64,000 bases of DNA, from positions 62,001-126,000 of the forward strand of contig JAKOGI010001542.1 of the NCBI GenBank assembly GCA_029747015.1, written 5' to 3'. The notes under the pieces were generated by a model, which saw only the letters and a program-made list of their open reading frames with translations, ran no database searches and was not told where the DNA came from. Source of the DNA: Carnegiea gigantea. Its lineage: Eukaryota; Streptophyta; Magnoliopsida; Caryophyllales; Cactaceae. This document shows, piece after piece, positions 21,701 to 34,406 of this stretch (within the stretch, counting starts at the first letter, position 1; each line of letters starts with the position of its first letter). Both the position numbers and the translations under genes were made by a program.

Positions 21701-24700
21701 CGTTTTGATAGACATGCAGTGGACTGCAATCTTTGGGTCTAATCTAGGCATTTCTTTATAGTTCAAGGCAAATATGTCCTTCTACTCTGCTAGGAGATCA
21801 AGGTACTCTTTTTCCTCTTCAGGTGTAAGTAATGAGCTCACTAGATACAACGAGGCTCCTTATTAGATTTAAGATTCAAGTCTTTCAAATCATCAACCGT
21901 AGCCTCCTCCCTGTTTTCGAGAGTCTGAGGAGTTTCTGCCAACTCTATCTTTGAGTCTGAGTCATCACATTCAAGAATTGTGAGATGATTAGAAAAAGCA
22001 ACTTGTTATTTATCTGTCTCTTTATTAGAGTTAGAGTTTTTTTGTTGACATGTGAAGACCACAGTATACCTCTTTACTCTTAATAAGCCACCTATCTTAA
22101 CATCCAGAGTGGAGAAATGCTTCATACGGGAAGGGATAGAGCTCTGAATTTCATTTAGAACCCCTAAGTGATGAAACACAGAACTTTTGTCCTATTGAAG
22201 TCATAAGTTTGGAGACTTTTCACCAATTTTTATTCTAGCAAGAACTGAAGGCTTTGGCTGGGAGCCATCTTTGACTCTAATGAAAATAGAGATCTTACTG
22301 TCTTTTCCTTTCCCTGTACGAGTAAATATTGATGAACGTTTTCCTACAGCGGATGATTGTAGCTTATTAAACATAGAAGACTTTAGGTTAGGTTGAGCAC
22401 TTTCATCTTCACTTTCATCTGCCTCTTCGGCTGAGATATGCTGAATTGCTGACTAGTTGTCCTTTCGTTGCCCTGAGATTCTGACTGGCTGCAGTGGTAT
22501 AAAACTCAATCTAGCTTTAGAGGCACCTACAGAACCTCCCTGCTCTTGGATCTTTTCCTGAGTTTCAATAAGACCATGAGGCTTAGCTTTAAGTACTTTT
22601 CCTAAGATAGTTGGTCTTTAAAAGTTATAACTAGCTCTTTCCATATGCTTGTATGGATTCAGATCAAATCCATATTTAGTTCGTCCGTTTGGCAAGTTAT
22701 GGCCTTCTTTAGAAGAAATGACAAACCCAAAAAAAGGGGCCTACTCACCTTAGCTGGCCACTCCTTAAGTGTTCGAATCACTACACTCTTTTTTAGGTAG
22801 CTCCATTACCTCTTTTAGCAGCTTTGGTCTCGATGCTTTCACTTGTGCATTTACTAAAGGAAAATTCGCCTTCCTTACAGTGAGACCTACGTATATATCT
22901 TAAGGCTGGTGGTATTAAGCCTGTTGAAGCAGCAATTGGTTTAGGAACTTCTTCAATGGGAGAAGTTGTGTTTCCCTCATGCTTCCTTCCTTCTCAAGTT
23001 GTTGTTTAGGAGCATTATCTTTTATTGCTTGAAAAAGCATTCTTTGTGATGCCTTTACCTGTAGAAGAAATGGTTGATGGCATGGTTCCACAGTGTAGTG
23101 CCATCTTCAAAGAATCTTGGGCCTATAAACTTAGACTCAGGCCTAATGAATGACTTGACATCCCCTTTTATTTTCTTTGCTCTGTCTCGTTAATTCTTTA
23201 GGCACTGGGGTAGAGTGGAAGCCACAATCTCATGTTCGTAAAGCCATAGTCACCCAAGTAATACCTTATAAGAAGTCTTAGCATCGATTACATGGAACAT
23301 TGTGGATGTTGACAAAATCTTCCATCATTAGTTCGCCACAGGCCATGTTGTTTACACACTGGCCTCAAGGTTAAACCTTTGAATCATTGTTCGACTCTGA
23401 TAAAGTTCCTCTACTGTGTTGCCTAAGCATTTATGGTAGACTTGAGCATGATATTAACGACTGAGCCTCCATCTATGGGGATGTGCTAAACTTTCTGCTC
23501 CCTAATGTAGCCAGTCATAAACAAAGGACTATTGTGAGGCTTAGATTCCAAGAATAGGTAATCGTCAGTGAAAGTGATAGTGGTGTTACAAGAGGCACAC
23601 TGAATAGGACTTTTCACTAATCCTCTGACATCCTTGACTTTGTCAGCATAAAGTTCTGGGTGTTGTAAGGCAGTAACAGCATGTTGACATATGTCATTTA
23701 GCAAACAAAAGATTTGTCTTTAACCCACATGAGTTGGCAAAGCCTCTAGAATAGTCAAGGTTTTATCAGCTACTCTTGAAAGATTCTCTTGTTTGTCATT
23801 CTCCTCACCTTCATCTTCTTCCCGCTCATAACATGAGGTCATGTTAACCGTGACTTTCTCAAAGAAACCTACTCGAAAGAACTCTTCCAGTGTAACAGGA
23901 ACAAGTAGCTCTTGCTCAAGTAGGTCAGTGGCTAAATTTCATTCCTTTTGACATTTTTGCACTTCTTCTTCCCTCTTTAATTAACGAGGGTTCTTCTTAC
24001 CCCTCGTCTCTTTCTACAGCTGAGATCTGGTGGTTGAAGTTTATTTTGCTTCTTTAGCCTTCGTCGAGTGAAGAAAGTCCATAACTCTTCATCTTCTTTA
24101 GGGACATCCACAAGAACAGCAGCCTCTGTCAAAAGGTCCTTGGGATGCCATGGGAACTACAACGGGCTCCAAACTTCCAAATTAAATTGCAATTAATTTT
24201 GCTCCTCGGGAGTAAATCAATTCAGTATTTACTTTACTGTGAGGTCGAGTATGCTTGCTCCCAGGATGATGAAGCACACTCCAACTAGGTGGAAATATGA
24301 TTTATCTCGACATTGTCATCCAAATTGAATATTATTTTCCCATCCTTGGCAAGCTTCACAATGCGCTCCTTGAGTATGATGCATTTCTCCAGAGGGTAAC
24401 TAATCAACCAGTGATATCGACAATATTTTGGGTCGGTACTCCTTTCAGCTTCTTGGGGCCATTTTAACTCTGGAAGTTCGATAACCCACTTTTTAAGGAG
24501 ATTATCAAGATTCGTGACAAGTGTGAGTTAGTAGATTAATATTTCTTCTCTTATAACACCTTTATTGTAGGACTCTTCTTTCAAGTGTTTTTGGCCAAAC
24601 CACCCTTTTTGCTCTCATACTTGGGCTTCCTAGAAATTCAAATCGGCTCCCAAGTAGAAACATCCATGGGCTCTTTCTTTGAAGACTTTGAGGACTTGAG

Positions 24701-26085
24701 ATTTTTTTTTGAATTCACCCTTCTACTTTCTGGATTCGGATAATTAAGGAGTCTTACCATGATGACCTATAATTGTCATCTCCATATCATGGGCCTTCGT
24801 TGCCAATTCCTGTAAAGTTCTTAGCTTATTCATCTACAAGATGCAAAATAAATCTCAATCCATGCCTTAAGCATACATTTCAATGGTTGAAGCTTCTGAT
24901 ATACAGTCCTCTCACTCAAGACTGAGAGACCTCCAACAATTCATCTAATCAAGACGTCGTTCATCCATCCATTGTCTAGTGTTTGTTAGCTTTTTCTTAC
25001 TAGCAACAAGTTACGTGATGTAGAACTTATTCAGGAACTCCTACTCCATTTGGTCCCAACGGTCAATGAACTCAGGCTCCAAGTCTGTGTACCAGTCAAA
25101 TGTGATCCCATTCAGAGTTCGGACAAACTGCTTCATCAGGTAGTCTCTCTGTGTGCCAACATTGCTGCACGTCTCAATAAAGTGGGCCATATGCTATTTG
25201 GGATTGCCATTACCATTGAACTGGTTGAATTTGGGATGCTGGTAGCCATAGACATACAAAGAGCATCAATCCTCTTTTTATAAGGCTTTGTGTACAAGTG
25301 TATCTTATGAAATCCTCCTCCCAACTGAGCCATGACTACATTTGCTATTAAGTTTTGAATTTGCTCAATTGACATCGAGACTAAAGAAGTGATCCTTCTT
25401 TGCCCTGCGCTCATCCTTAGATTCTTCACTGTGATTAGACTCTTTATCAGAATCTTCAGCATTAGAACCTTTGTTGGAAGCTTCAGAGGACATCTTTTCT
25501 AGCTTCTTCATCAGCTCAGCAATCTGCTCGTTTTTACATATAATTTAGGTAACCTTTTCTACGCTCTCCTTGGAGAGCCTATCCTGTGTGGCCTTCATGC
25601 TTGCTAATTGTTCTTCAAAGTTTGCAGCCTCTGTCACTATGACTAGGATGACGGCAGTGTCAGATGATTCAACTTTAGCATGTGACAAAAGTGATGCCTT
25701 TGATGATGCCAAAGAGGAATCGCTACTCGACTAGCCATCATCTTCAAAATTAAAGGGTTGGAAGGTAGGGTTGGTGTGGGTTTGGAGTTTATCCATCCCA
25801 CACCGAATTTGTTTACAGCATGTTAAAGCCAACAACAGACTTTTGCTTTAAAGCATGTGAAGCGATTTGGCTGGCTCCATCAGGCACCTTGGGACCGAGA
25901 GTTTGAATCTTACGTGACTGTAGTGATGCAGTCATAATTGATTACTCTATGGTAGTTGCAGCGGCAGCCTTTGCCATACTCCTAGTCAGAGCCCTACTAG
26001 ATGCAACACTAGCTATTGTTGATCCATAAGATATAAATTGGATAGCTTTCCTTAAAGATTGAGGGATGATGTTATTGGGGGCCAT
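21701..26085 (-). pseudogene. Element A gag and protease (broken)
   Basis: The likely start is the ATG at 26085 (MAPNNIIPQSLRKAIQF), about 80 bases inside the 5' LTR, followed by an Ala-rich helix (AKAAAATIE) and a stop. The capsid core is at about 24.8-25.5 kb: LGGGFHKIHLYTKPYKKRID, then in other frames QFDGNGNPKQHMAHF-like, WYTDLEPEF and LNKFY. The protease region at 23486-23704 (FTDDYLFLESKPHNSPLF, TGYIREQKV) leads to an intact IDGGSVVNI active site at about 23460-23480. Identity of the intervening 21.7-23.4 and 23.7-24.8 kb stretches rests on position; I see only scattered acidic fragments. Confidence 0.8.
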
Positions 26086-26166
26086 GTTGTCTCAAAGGAG
26101 TATAGAGTTTGTACTTTGAAGACTGAGATGAGATACAGAGAGATCCCACTGAGCGTTCAAAAAATT

Positions 26167-26801
26167 TGTAAACATAAATTTCGAGCCTAAATAAATTAGA
26201 CAAGAAATTGAGTAACAAATTGAATTTTGTATTAATGTTGCATATGTAAGTACAATCTCTGAATTGAATACAACTGAAGTGATCCTCTGATTTAATATTC
26301 TAGTGACTTGAATGATTGGATGGTGTAATTGCTTGATCTCGATCGATACAGAATCAGCTGAAGAACTGTAAAAGGATTCCTGATCTTGATTTGTAAATGG
26401 TTAATTGTTGTTCTGAAACTTGCAAGTTTTGATCATTCTCACTTGGTGGCTGAATGCTGGTTGTAGTATGAGCCTCCGAGTTCTACAAACGTCGAATGTC
26501 AAAAATACGGGGGCAGGACCCCTATTTATGGGGCTCTAGCAGCTATGGTTAGAGTTAGGCTTAGGGCCTAGGCCCACATTAACAATTATCTCCTTAATTT
26601 TAGAAAAAATAATAATTACTATTTTCTGCATCGTGCACGACACGTGGCAACGTTTAATGGATTAAATTTTAGCCACATTTAATTTTGATCAGGTGGGTCC
26701 GCCAAAGTCAACTTGACACATGACAATTTGTGACTAGTCGAATTATTAATTTTTTTACACGCGTCATCATCAGATTCGCCATTGAATTTTTACCTTCTAC
26801 A
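26167..26801 (-). repeat. 5' LTR of element A
   Basis: Partner of 12915-13553. On the minus strand it is followed by AATTTTTTGAACGCTCAGTGGG (26145-26166), a degenerate primer site. This loosely resembles the tRNA-Arg-type sites of Tat/Ogre elements rather than the tRNA-Met type used by E, C, D and B. Confidence 0.92.
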
Positions 26802-27167
26802 TAGTGGAAGTTGATAAATAATAATGATATACTCCACTTTCTGACTCCTAAAAAAAAAAACTATGATAGGTCTACTCCTACGTTTGTTCTATGAGGTTTT
26901 TCATATTTTGAAGTTGATAAATAAATTGTGCTGAAATCACATAATATTATAATTGCCTGCCATTTATTAGAACCATTAGCTGCAGAGCACAAATCATCCG
27001 TATCAAGTAATAAAACCAAAAAAAAAAGTCATAAAGTGAGCATGTCAAACACGAAATAAAACTATAAATAAGCAATCTCCACCATCGAATCAGACCAATA
27101 GGGGGAAAAAGAAATAGTGTCAAGTTCAAATCAATGATTAGTACCAAGTTAAAGAAAATTCTGCACC
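26802..27167. other. AT-rich spacer between A and repeat X
   Basis: Starts with the right-hand target duplication TAGTG (26802-26806). No gene or repeat recognised. Confidence 0.6.
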
Positions 27168-27636
27168 AAGAACTTATTGCAACTAAACAGCCAAAAAAAT
27201 CAATAAAAACAATAAAAAATTTAAGCGATTAGTATTAGATTAAATTAAAAGCCTAAATTACACACCAGAGAGAGGGGGAGGGAGGGAGAGAGAGAAAGAG
27301 ATTTGGATTTGGGTACATTTAATTTAATTTATTCTGTGCTTCTAGTATATAAAAAAAATTTAAAATGCAAGTACATGGGTTGGATATATTTAAAGAGTAT
27401 CCATAGCTTTTTAGGTCTATTTTAGGGGTTTCTATAGATACTAATATGACCATCTTTACAATAGCTCATTAGAACCTTTTTTTAGGTTAGGGGCATCTTC
27501 AGATGACAATCAGGTAATTGGTTATTTGACTTATCGGTTAATTTGGGTCATTATTCTTAAAGGAAGGCTAAACTATTACCCCTTTTCACGTTTTGAAAAT
27601 TTGCTAGAACTTAGGTGTATAATAACATTTGCATCC
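27168..27636. repeat. Repeat X, left part (split by element B)
   Basis: Aligns to 56045-56740: shared phrases include TTGCAACTAAACAGC, ATTAGTATTAGATTAAA, AGATATATTTAAAGAGTAT and AACATTTGCATCC, around a GA-rich tract. The continuation of X is at 55574-55640, on the other side of element B. Confidence 0.85.
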
Positions 27637-27992
27637 TTTCACGGGTTGATAATTTCACTCAAGTACAAGCCCGTGTGGTGTTAGCAAACTCATTGGAAAC
27701 CCTTCTTAGTTTGCTAGCAAGCCTCTATGGTGGCTTAACCTAGGCTTGCGAAGCTAAGTAAGCACATACACGCTCAAGAGAACTTAGAGAGAGAAAGAAG
27801 AGAGAGGGGTTTGGGAGACTGCTTTATATTACACTTGAAATGCGTGGTGGACAAATAAGCTTCCCTTTGAGATATATATACACATCCATCTCCTTAATGG
27901 ACAGTGGAGATCTATTTGACCCTATGATTAAGATCGTATATCCAGAATATTCTATATAAATATCTAGGATTCTGCACAAGTATGAAATTGTG

Positions 27993-28620
27993 TGGGACTA
28001 TAATGCCCTGGCCCCCTCCTAGGCCAGGGAAGTTACCAGGAACAACTTCAAGGATCATCGACTGGCCCCATAAATCACCACAAGCCTTTTCGGTATGCTT
28101 CATCCCTCATTGCAGTCACATTCATGGTAATTGTCCACGACCATAGTAAGGATCGATGTGATATAGATCGTATCAGAGCTGACCCGCAATCGTGAGCTGC
28201 GCTAGTGGTCGAGAGAGCCCTGGACAGCCACCTAACGGGGCAAAGATACTGGGTGTGGACCGCAGGTCAAGAGGACGCATAAGGCGGTCCGTTAGTAAGG
28301 CACAATGAGGACGTTATGGTCTTCAAGTAGGGGTGACTGTAATACCCTGGGTATGGCTTAAAAAGGATTGAAGCAACTACTTATAGCACTAAAGAAGCAC
28401 CTTCTTTTCAGGTAGCCCACTCTTAAGAACTTCACAGTTAAGCGTGCTCACTGTGGAGAAATCTTATGATGGGTGACCTCCTGGAAAGTTTCCCAGGTAA
28501 TGTGTGAGCAAGGATGAAAAATACCAGAAAAAGACTTTTGGTAATTTGTAGGGCCAGTCGACGATCCTTGAAGTCATTTCTAGTAACTGTCCTGGCACAG
28601 GAGGGGGTTGGGGCATTATG
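27993..28620 (+). mobile_element. Cassandra-type TRIM with 5S-derived LTR, left LTR replaced by an inverted arm
   Basis: A small non-coding LTR element. It has a primer site CGTATCAGAGC (about 28168-28180), a ~150-bp spacer, a polypurine tract AAGTAGGGGTGAC (28325-28337) and a 283-bp 3' LTR (28338-28620) starting TGTAATACCCTGG and ending GGGGCATTATG. The LTR carries a 5S rRNA-like core, which defines Cassandra elements. Where the left LTR should be (27995 to about 28132) the sequence is instead an inverted copy of the last ~130 bases of the right LTR. Sequence resumes as B's LTR on both sides; a clear target duplication is not seen. Confidence 0.82.
28426..28489 (+). repeat. 5S rRNA-derived segment inside the TRIM LTR
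   Basis: AGTTAAGCGTGCT (28436-28448, 5S box A) and GATGGGTGACCTCCTGG (28468-28484, 5S box C) are intact; the sequence between is shorter and diverged from 5S. The boxes are internal RNA polymerase III promoter parts in true 5S genes. Here the context is an LTR, not a 5S array. Confidence 0.88.
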
Positions 28621-28708
28621 GGAACCCTCTGGAACCCTCTAGAATATACTCTAGAGAAATCTAAAGAAATCCAAGATATTCTCGAGTATTCTAGAGCGGT
28701 TCGTGACA

Positions 28709-28720
28709 TTCACCCCTGCC
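28709..28720 (-). other. Polypurine tract of element B
   Basis: On the minus strand GGCAGGGGTGAA directly precedes the 3' LTR start TGTCACGAACC. Confidence 0.75.
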
Positions 28721-31138
28721 TAATCCGGTGATGTCCTCGTTGCCTTCTTGTTCTCAAACGCTTGTATTTGCTCCTGGGATTGCCGAAAGTGTTGGATGGC
28801 TTCCATCTAGCCTCACTTTCAGGTAGCCCCTTTCACTACAAGGACCCAATTTCACCTTTCACTTGTGGGTAAGCCCACAATGAAGTCCATGAAAACAATC
28901 TCCCACGGCCTTTCAGGAATGGGGAAAAGCTCTAATAGCCCCACAGGTGCTCCTTGCTCAATCTTATCTTGCTGGCACCTAAGATGAGTCTTCACATAGG
29001 CCTCTATGTCATCCTTCAAGTGAGACCAATAGTAGGAATCTCCTACAAGAGCTAGTATGCGGTGTATGCCTCAATGGCTTGCCCATTTACTGTTATGACT
29101 CTCCTTCATGACTTCCCGCCTAAGGCTCTCATGCAAAGGAACACAGATGCGCTCGCCCTTAGTGAGGATCAAATCATCTTCTATCTAAAACCGCCCGTCT
29201 AGCCCTCCTTCACAAGATTGATGATGGTTTGGGTAAGTGAGTTATAATGGAGCCCCTTTTTAATGCAGTCACAAAGGTTGCTTTGAGGCCGACTAATATC
29301 GGCGATTTCTCCCTTGCAGCTCAAAACATCGGCCACCAAGTTTCCACGACCCAGCTTGTACTCTATGATATAATTGAACTCGGCTAGAAAGTCTTGCCAT
29401 TGAGCGTGCTTGGGAGTTAGCTTCTTCTGAGTCTGGAAGTAGCTTATAGCCACATTGTCGGTCTTAATCACAAACTTGCTCCTTAGCAAATAATGTCTCC
29501 AAGTACAAAGAGAATGCACCACCGCAGTCATCTCCTTCTCTTGCACCATGTACTGTCTTTTGGTGTCATTAAGCTTTCGACTCTTAAAAGCGATGGGATA
29601 ACCTTCTTGCATCAAGGCTCCACCAATAGCAAAGTTGGAAGCATCGATGTGTAGCTCGAATGGCTTGTTAAGGTCGGGAAGTGCTAGGACTGGCTCCTCG
29701 ATAATGACTTTCTTCAAATCTTCAAAGGTGTGTTGGCACTCTTGGCTCCATATCCATCTTCTTCCCTTTCTCAACAAGTTAATGAGAGGGGCGAAAATAG
29801 CAGAATAGTCCTTGATAAACCATCAGTACTAGTTCACCTAGCCAAGGAATAATCTCAACTCAATGACTTTAGTTGGTGACCCCTATTCAAGAATGGCCTT
29901 GAAGTTTGGTGAATCAATACGCAGCTTTCCCTTACTAATGATGTGACCCAAGAAGGCAACTCTTCTTGTGCGAAGGAGCACTTCTCCTTCTTAACATGGA
30001 GCTCATTGTCCATCAAGGTTCGGAACACTGCCCGTCAATGTCCCACATGCTCATCTATGGTCTTGCTGTAGATGACAATGCCATCAAGATAGACGATAGG
30101 GATGCGATCAAGGAAGGAGCAAGTACCTTATTCAATAGAGTACAAAATGTGGCCGGTGCATTAGTGAGGCCAAAGGGCATGAGAAGAAACTCATATGATC
30201 CATAGCGTATCACACGTACTGTCTTTGGCTCATCTCCTTCGGCTATGCGGACTTGGTAATACCCACTCCTCAAGTCAAGTTTGTTAAAGTACCTTGCATC
30301 TCCAAGTTGGTTGAAAAGATCATTGATGCGAGGAATGGGATACCAATTCTTGATGATGATCTTGTTAAGCGTTTTATAGTCGATGCATAGTCGAATTGAC
30401 TTATCATACTTCCTTTGAAATAAGGCCGATGCACCATAAGGTGACTTGGAGGGACGAATGTAAATGACATCAAGTTGCTCCTTCAATTACTTCCTTAGTT
30501 CTTCGAGCTCTAAAGCTGCCATGTGGTAAGGGGCAAATGCGGGTGGTTTAGCCCTCGGGTCCAACTTAATGGCATCTTCCACTTCCCTTCTCAGGGAAAG
30601 CCTCTTTCGTAACTCGATGGGCATGACATCTTTAAACTCTTCAAGTACCTTTTGGATGGCCTTGGGTGCTTGTACCTCCTTGGACTCTTCCTTCATCTTG
30701 CGGGTGGAAAGGAAAGTGGGCTCCTTCTTCTCGATTCCCTTGGAGAATTGAAGAGCGGAGAGCATTTTGCCTTCATTAATCTCCCTCTTCATGGGAATGA
30801 CACATGGTTGCCCCATCTCCATAATGCACATAGTGTTGGTCTAAGGCATCAAGAATGCTTCACTATGTCAAGAAAGTCGATGCCCAAATAGAACTTCGTC
30901 CAAAGGAGGAACAATGATATCGACCTTATCTTTCCACCTGCCGATTTGGATTTGGGCACCACTAGCACCACCATCGATCGGGAGACTCTGTGCATTAACT
31001 CCCTTCACAAATGCTCTCTCCTTAGTGTAGGAGAGGCCAATCTCGTTAGCAAGCTCCTTGGCTGTGTAGGCCGTGTCAGCTCTGGTATCTAGCATTGCTT
31101 GTAGTGGCTTGCCATTAACGATGGTCTACACGTACATG
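28721..31138 (-). pseudogene. Element B pol: protease, RT, RNase H, integrase N-terminus (broken)
   Basis: Right to left. Protease with active site MLDTRADTAYTAKELANEIG (30868-31095), where the normal DTGA reads DTRA. A spacer precedes RT at 30055-30486, with [29 protein letters not shown] and [14 protein letters not shown]; the catalytic box is YLDG (30080-30091), missing one Asp. RNase H at 29199-29777 includes LHIDASNFAIGGALMQ and VIKTDNVAISYFQ. The integrase zinc domain (ESHNSKWASH, then LRCQQDK) and the start of the core (FMDFIVGLPTSE, about 28860-28895) follow. After that only a C-terminal tail like RTRRQRGHH is left, so most of the integrase core was deleted. Confidence 0.88.
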
Positions 31139-34100
31139 TGTAATACGCTTACCCTAAATCATGTTTATTTATTTGATTAATCCATGTTATTAATTTTTTA
31201 CATTTATTTGTCTCATGTAATGATTCTGGTTGGGAGAATTCATTTTGGCCCTACTTTGCAATTCGAGTTTCATTTACTGTAATAATTTCAGATGAATCGA
31301 TGTTAAGCCCCAGTAAATATGATTAGGTGATAAATTATTTTTCATAATGTCATAAAAATTTAACCTTTAACCATGCAAAAAATTTAGGTTCAAATTCATT
31401 AAGTTTGGCCCAATTCATTTGGGCCCGAATTGGCCCCCGATTCATTTGAGGCTCAAATTGTGGCCCGAAAATTTTAGTGCAATTAAATTAAGTTGATCAC
31501 CATTATTTGTACATAATTTTAATTAGCAAAAAGCCCCTTTTTAAAGCTTAAATATCCGCCAAGCATCAAAGATAGACATCCAGGTCATTTTCCACCAAGC
31601 AAAGGCTAGTCTTCTTCTTATTCTCCTCCAACTATTCCCCCCTCCCACATGGCTACTGTGCTGCTGTCCTAGGGATGTTTCAGCTAGTTCTGCCACCCTC
31701 TGGCCACCAGACATCCAACAAAAACCCCCCAACCACCATCCACACTCCTACAAATATCCAACCTCACTTGTATCTCCTTCTTCAAGCATCAAAGTGAGTA
31801 AAACCCTAACCGTATCTTATTGATTTTGATTTGTGTTTTGGTTTTGAATCTTGTTTTTGTTACGTTTGATTGTTGATCATGTTGTTTGGATAGAAACAAG
31901 AATTAGTTTGATATTTTAATTGATTGGTTAATCTTGAAAGCAAGTAAAGATTGTGGTTGTTCATGAGTATGCAAGCTTAGGTTAAGATGGCGTTTATGGA
32001 TTATTTTGTATTTGATTTGGAAATCTTTAGCATTATAAATGATTATGTTGATGTTGGTATGGTTTTGAATAGGTTAAATGTGAATCTAAGTTGGTCATAA
32101 GCTAGGATTTTAATGATTATGCATGGTTTAGCTTACTCTTGTTACCAAGCATGTTATTTGTGTGTACTTGGATGAGAAATGAATCTTTCATGTGTCATTT
32201 AACTTGGAAAATGACTTGGTGTGATTCTTATAAAAGGGTTGGATTATAAAAATTCCCCAATTGATTATAAGAGGTCATTTTGCCCACTTATGCAAATAAG
32301 TAAGCTTATGAATGTGTTTTGAGTGATTTTGAAAAGGGAAGAATTGAAAATTAGATGAAGATGATCTTGGAGTAAATTTGAGTAATATGGCTTTGTAAGG
32401 TGTTGAGAAGGAACAATGCTTTCTTAAATGATTTGAAAGTGCAATTTTAGAGGGAAATTATGTGAAGAAAAGGGTGAAAGCAAGAACATTAGGGCTATGA
32501 ACAGACCCGAAACAGCTGGTACTGTTTGGCCTATTAAAAAATTATTATATTTGGTGGGTAGATAGGTCCAGGAGTTATCTTTCAAATGCCTTTTGAATCA
32601 CTTCATTTGGAGTTATGTGCAAAAAGTTACGGCCGTTTTGCTAAGACTGCACTGGACAGACTCGAGCTATGCACAGTTGTGTTTCAGCTCAATTTTAGGA
32701 GCCGTGTTATGGTAATTGGGTTTTGTACTATGAATGAAAGTGTTGTAGGGCATTTAAGCTTTTGATATTGGGATTTTATAGCTCAATTGAAGGTCGGGAG
32801 TGAAAGACATAGATTTTCTAAAGGAGACCTTCAACTGATAATATGAGGGAAGAAAGAAATCGTGACATGTGGAGATATTATTAGGAGTTTCTATATAATT
32901 ATGGATATTGCAAAGAAATTACAAACTTTACTGAGTTCAAAAACTTTGTTTATGTATAAAATCTCACATGGGTTGGTAAACCGAGTTACATGGTCATGAG
33001 AATGAAATTTGAGAAGTGAGGAGAGTAATGACTCAAGATCGGTGTCTATCAGGCCAAACTAGGGTTATGTGAGCTTTCATAAACCTCGTAAACCCATCTT
33101 GGCATTAAACCTTTTATTATTCATTTCAGAATATCAAAAATCCATATTTCATTGATATCCATTAAAGTCCTCTCATTATCACCTCAATTATTTCATTTTG
33201 GCCTATTTTGCTTCAATTTGTTTTACTTCGAGTTCAATGACCCTAACTTATTTCTTTTTTTTAAAATCACTTTATTATAACTTATCTTATATTGAATTGT
33301 TTGAATTATGGATGCCCTTTTTATTAATCAATTTCCATAAAGTTACAAGTTATGGGAGTGAAAGTTGTTTACTAACAGCATTTACCTATAACTACATTTC
33401 CTAAACAGAAACGGGGCCTAGTCTATCGTTTCCCATTGTGCATAAGTATTATCAACTAAGATTTCATTTTAAAGACTTTAGGTACATTCATTGCCTGTAT
33501 CTTTAGAAATCAATACATATTTATCAAAATTATAATGTTTTGATAAGTACATTAATGAATAAGTTTAATCAATGATTTAACTCATAATTAGTGACCCTAT
33601 TAGTTATCAGTTACAGGGCATTGCCCTTCAGTTACCTCCACGGCTTCAGGGCAGGTTCCTCAATCGGCTTGACAGGTGTGCACCTATCCATAGATCGTAA
33701 CAACATCAAGGGTGTTCACTATCAGATAGTAACTAGCAATTGCAGTTTACATTCATCTCATTTATTGTTTTAACTTAAAACAAACCAGCTAATTTATGCC
33801 GAGATCTTTTAATAGTATATGAATGCATGTACTGAGCTTCGGTTCATGTTTCGAAATGTTTTTCATGTTTCGTTTTAGACAAATGCTCAGTGAATCACCT
33901 GTATACTAGCAAACCAGCTGAAGAAAATAAGTTGAGCAAGGGAATCTAGGTGGATCAACAGTGACATAGAACATGCATATTTTAAAGCTGTATTCTAAAA
34001 TCTTCAGTAGACGGAGCTGTAAATTACATGGTAAATTGTTTTACTATGGTGTATAAACCTTATGTTGGTTAACAGTTGAACTGTATATGGTTTGATCATG

Positions 34101-34275
34101 TATGAATGTGTATGCTTGAAGCTGTGCTTAACTATGTTATTTCTAGTACACATGCTTCAAGCCCTGTCTTTTTGGACGGCGGTAATCCCCCGATCATTGC
34201 ATTTATCAGTTATAATTGAGGGAATCAAAGTAATGATTGCAAATAGTGAAACATGCTTAATTAGGGGTCTTTACA
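31139..34275 (+). repeat. 5' LTR of element C (3137 bp)
   Basis: Starts TGTAATACGCTTACCC and ends TCTTTACA before the primer site; aligns end to end with 38934-39240 plus 50995-53827. It contains CGACGG/GGCGGTAAT and GGGGAACGAT-like blocks shared with the D LTRs, so C and D are related families. Small reading frames inside (33198-33404, 34092-34394 and others) have no recognisable motif and are not called. Confidence 0.92.
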
Positions 34276-34277
34276 GT

Positions 34278-34294
34278 TTTAGTATCAGAGCCAG
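34278..34294 (+). other. Primer binding site, tRNA-Met type (C)
   Basis: TTTAGTATCAGAGCCAGG lies two bases after the LTR end; it is the tRNA-Met complement with one change (TAGTATC for TGGTATC). Confidence 0.85.
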
Positions 34295-34406
34295 GTTGAT
34301 TTTCTTTGATAGGATATGGAGTATGGAGAGTAAAGATTGGAGGGTGAGAAGATTGGTTAGTGAGGGTTACTGTGATATCATTGGACATTTATGACATTAG
34401 AGACTT

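Larger units (their letters stand above)
12915..26801 (-). mobile_element. Ty3/gypsy element A, Tat lineage, 13.9 kb, minus strand
   Basis: Two ~0.64-kb LTRs (12915-13553 and 26167-26801) both begin TGTAAA and end TTCTACA on the plus strand. The flanks are TACTG and TAGTG, a 5-bp duplication with one mismatch. Internally, gag, protease (IDGGS), RT, RNase H, a second RNase-H-like segment (archaeal type, KHST/NYSRNTR region) and integrase run right to left. The double RNase H, large size and an extra gene on the opposite strand between pol and the 3' LTR are recalled hallmarks of the Tat lineage. Frames are scattered with stops, so the element is inactive. Confidence 0.9.
27637..28708 (-). repeat. 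3' LTR of element B, interrupted by a TRIM
   Basis: 27637-27992 and 28621-28708 together align to the 444-bp right LTR. Conserved features are GTTGATAATTTCACTCA at the start, a GAGAGA stretch, GATATATATACACATCC, AGAATATTCTATATAAATAT and a run of CTAGAG-rich repeats ending TTCGTGACA. Confidence 0.88.

Noticed and set aside
27168..27636. Repeat X and X' as an LTR pair of a fifth outer element
   Set aside because: No TG/CA ends, primer site or polypurine tract at their borders, and only about 0.4 kb separates them once B is removed.
28426..28489. A functional 5S rRNA gene
   Set aside because: Only boxes A and C are kept, the middle is diverged, no tandem 5S array or terminator is present, and it lies in a TRIM LTR.
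31139..31143. Target-site duplication for element C
   Set aside because: Flanks ACATG (31134-31138) and ATATA (53828-53832) agree at only three of five bases, so I did not call it.
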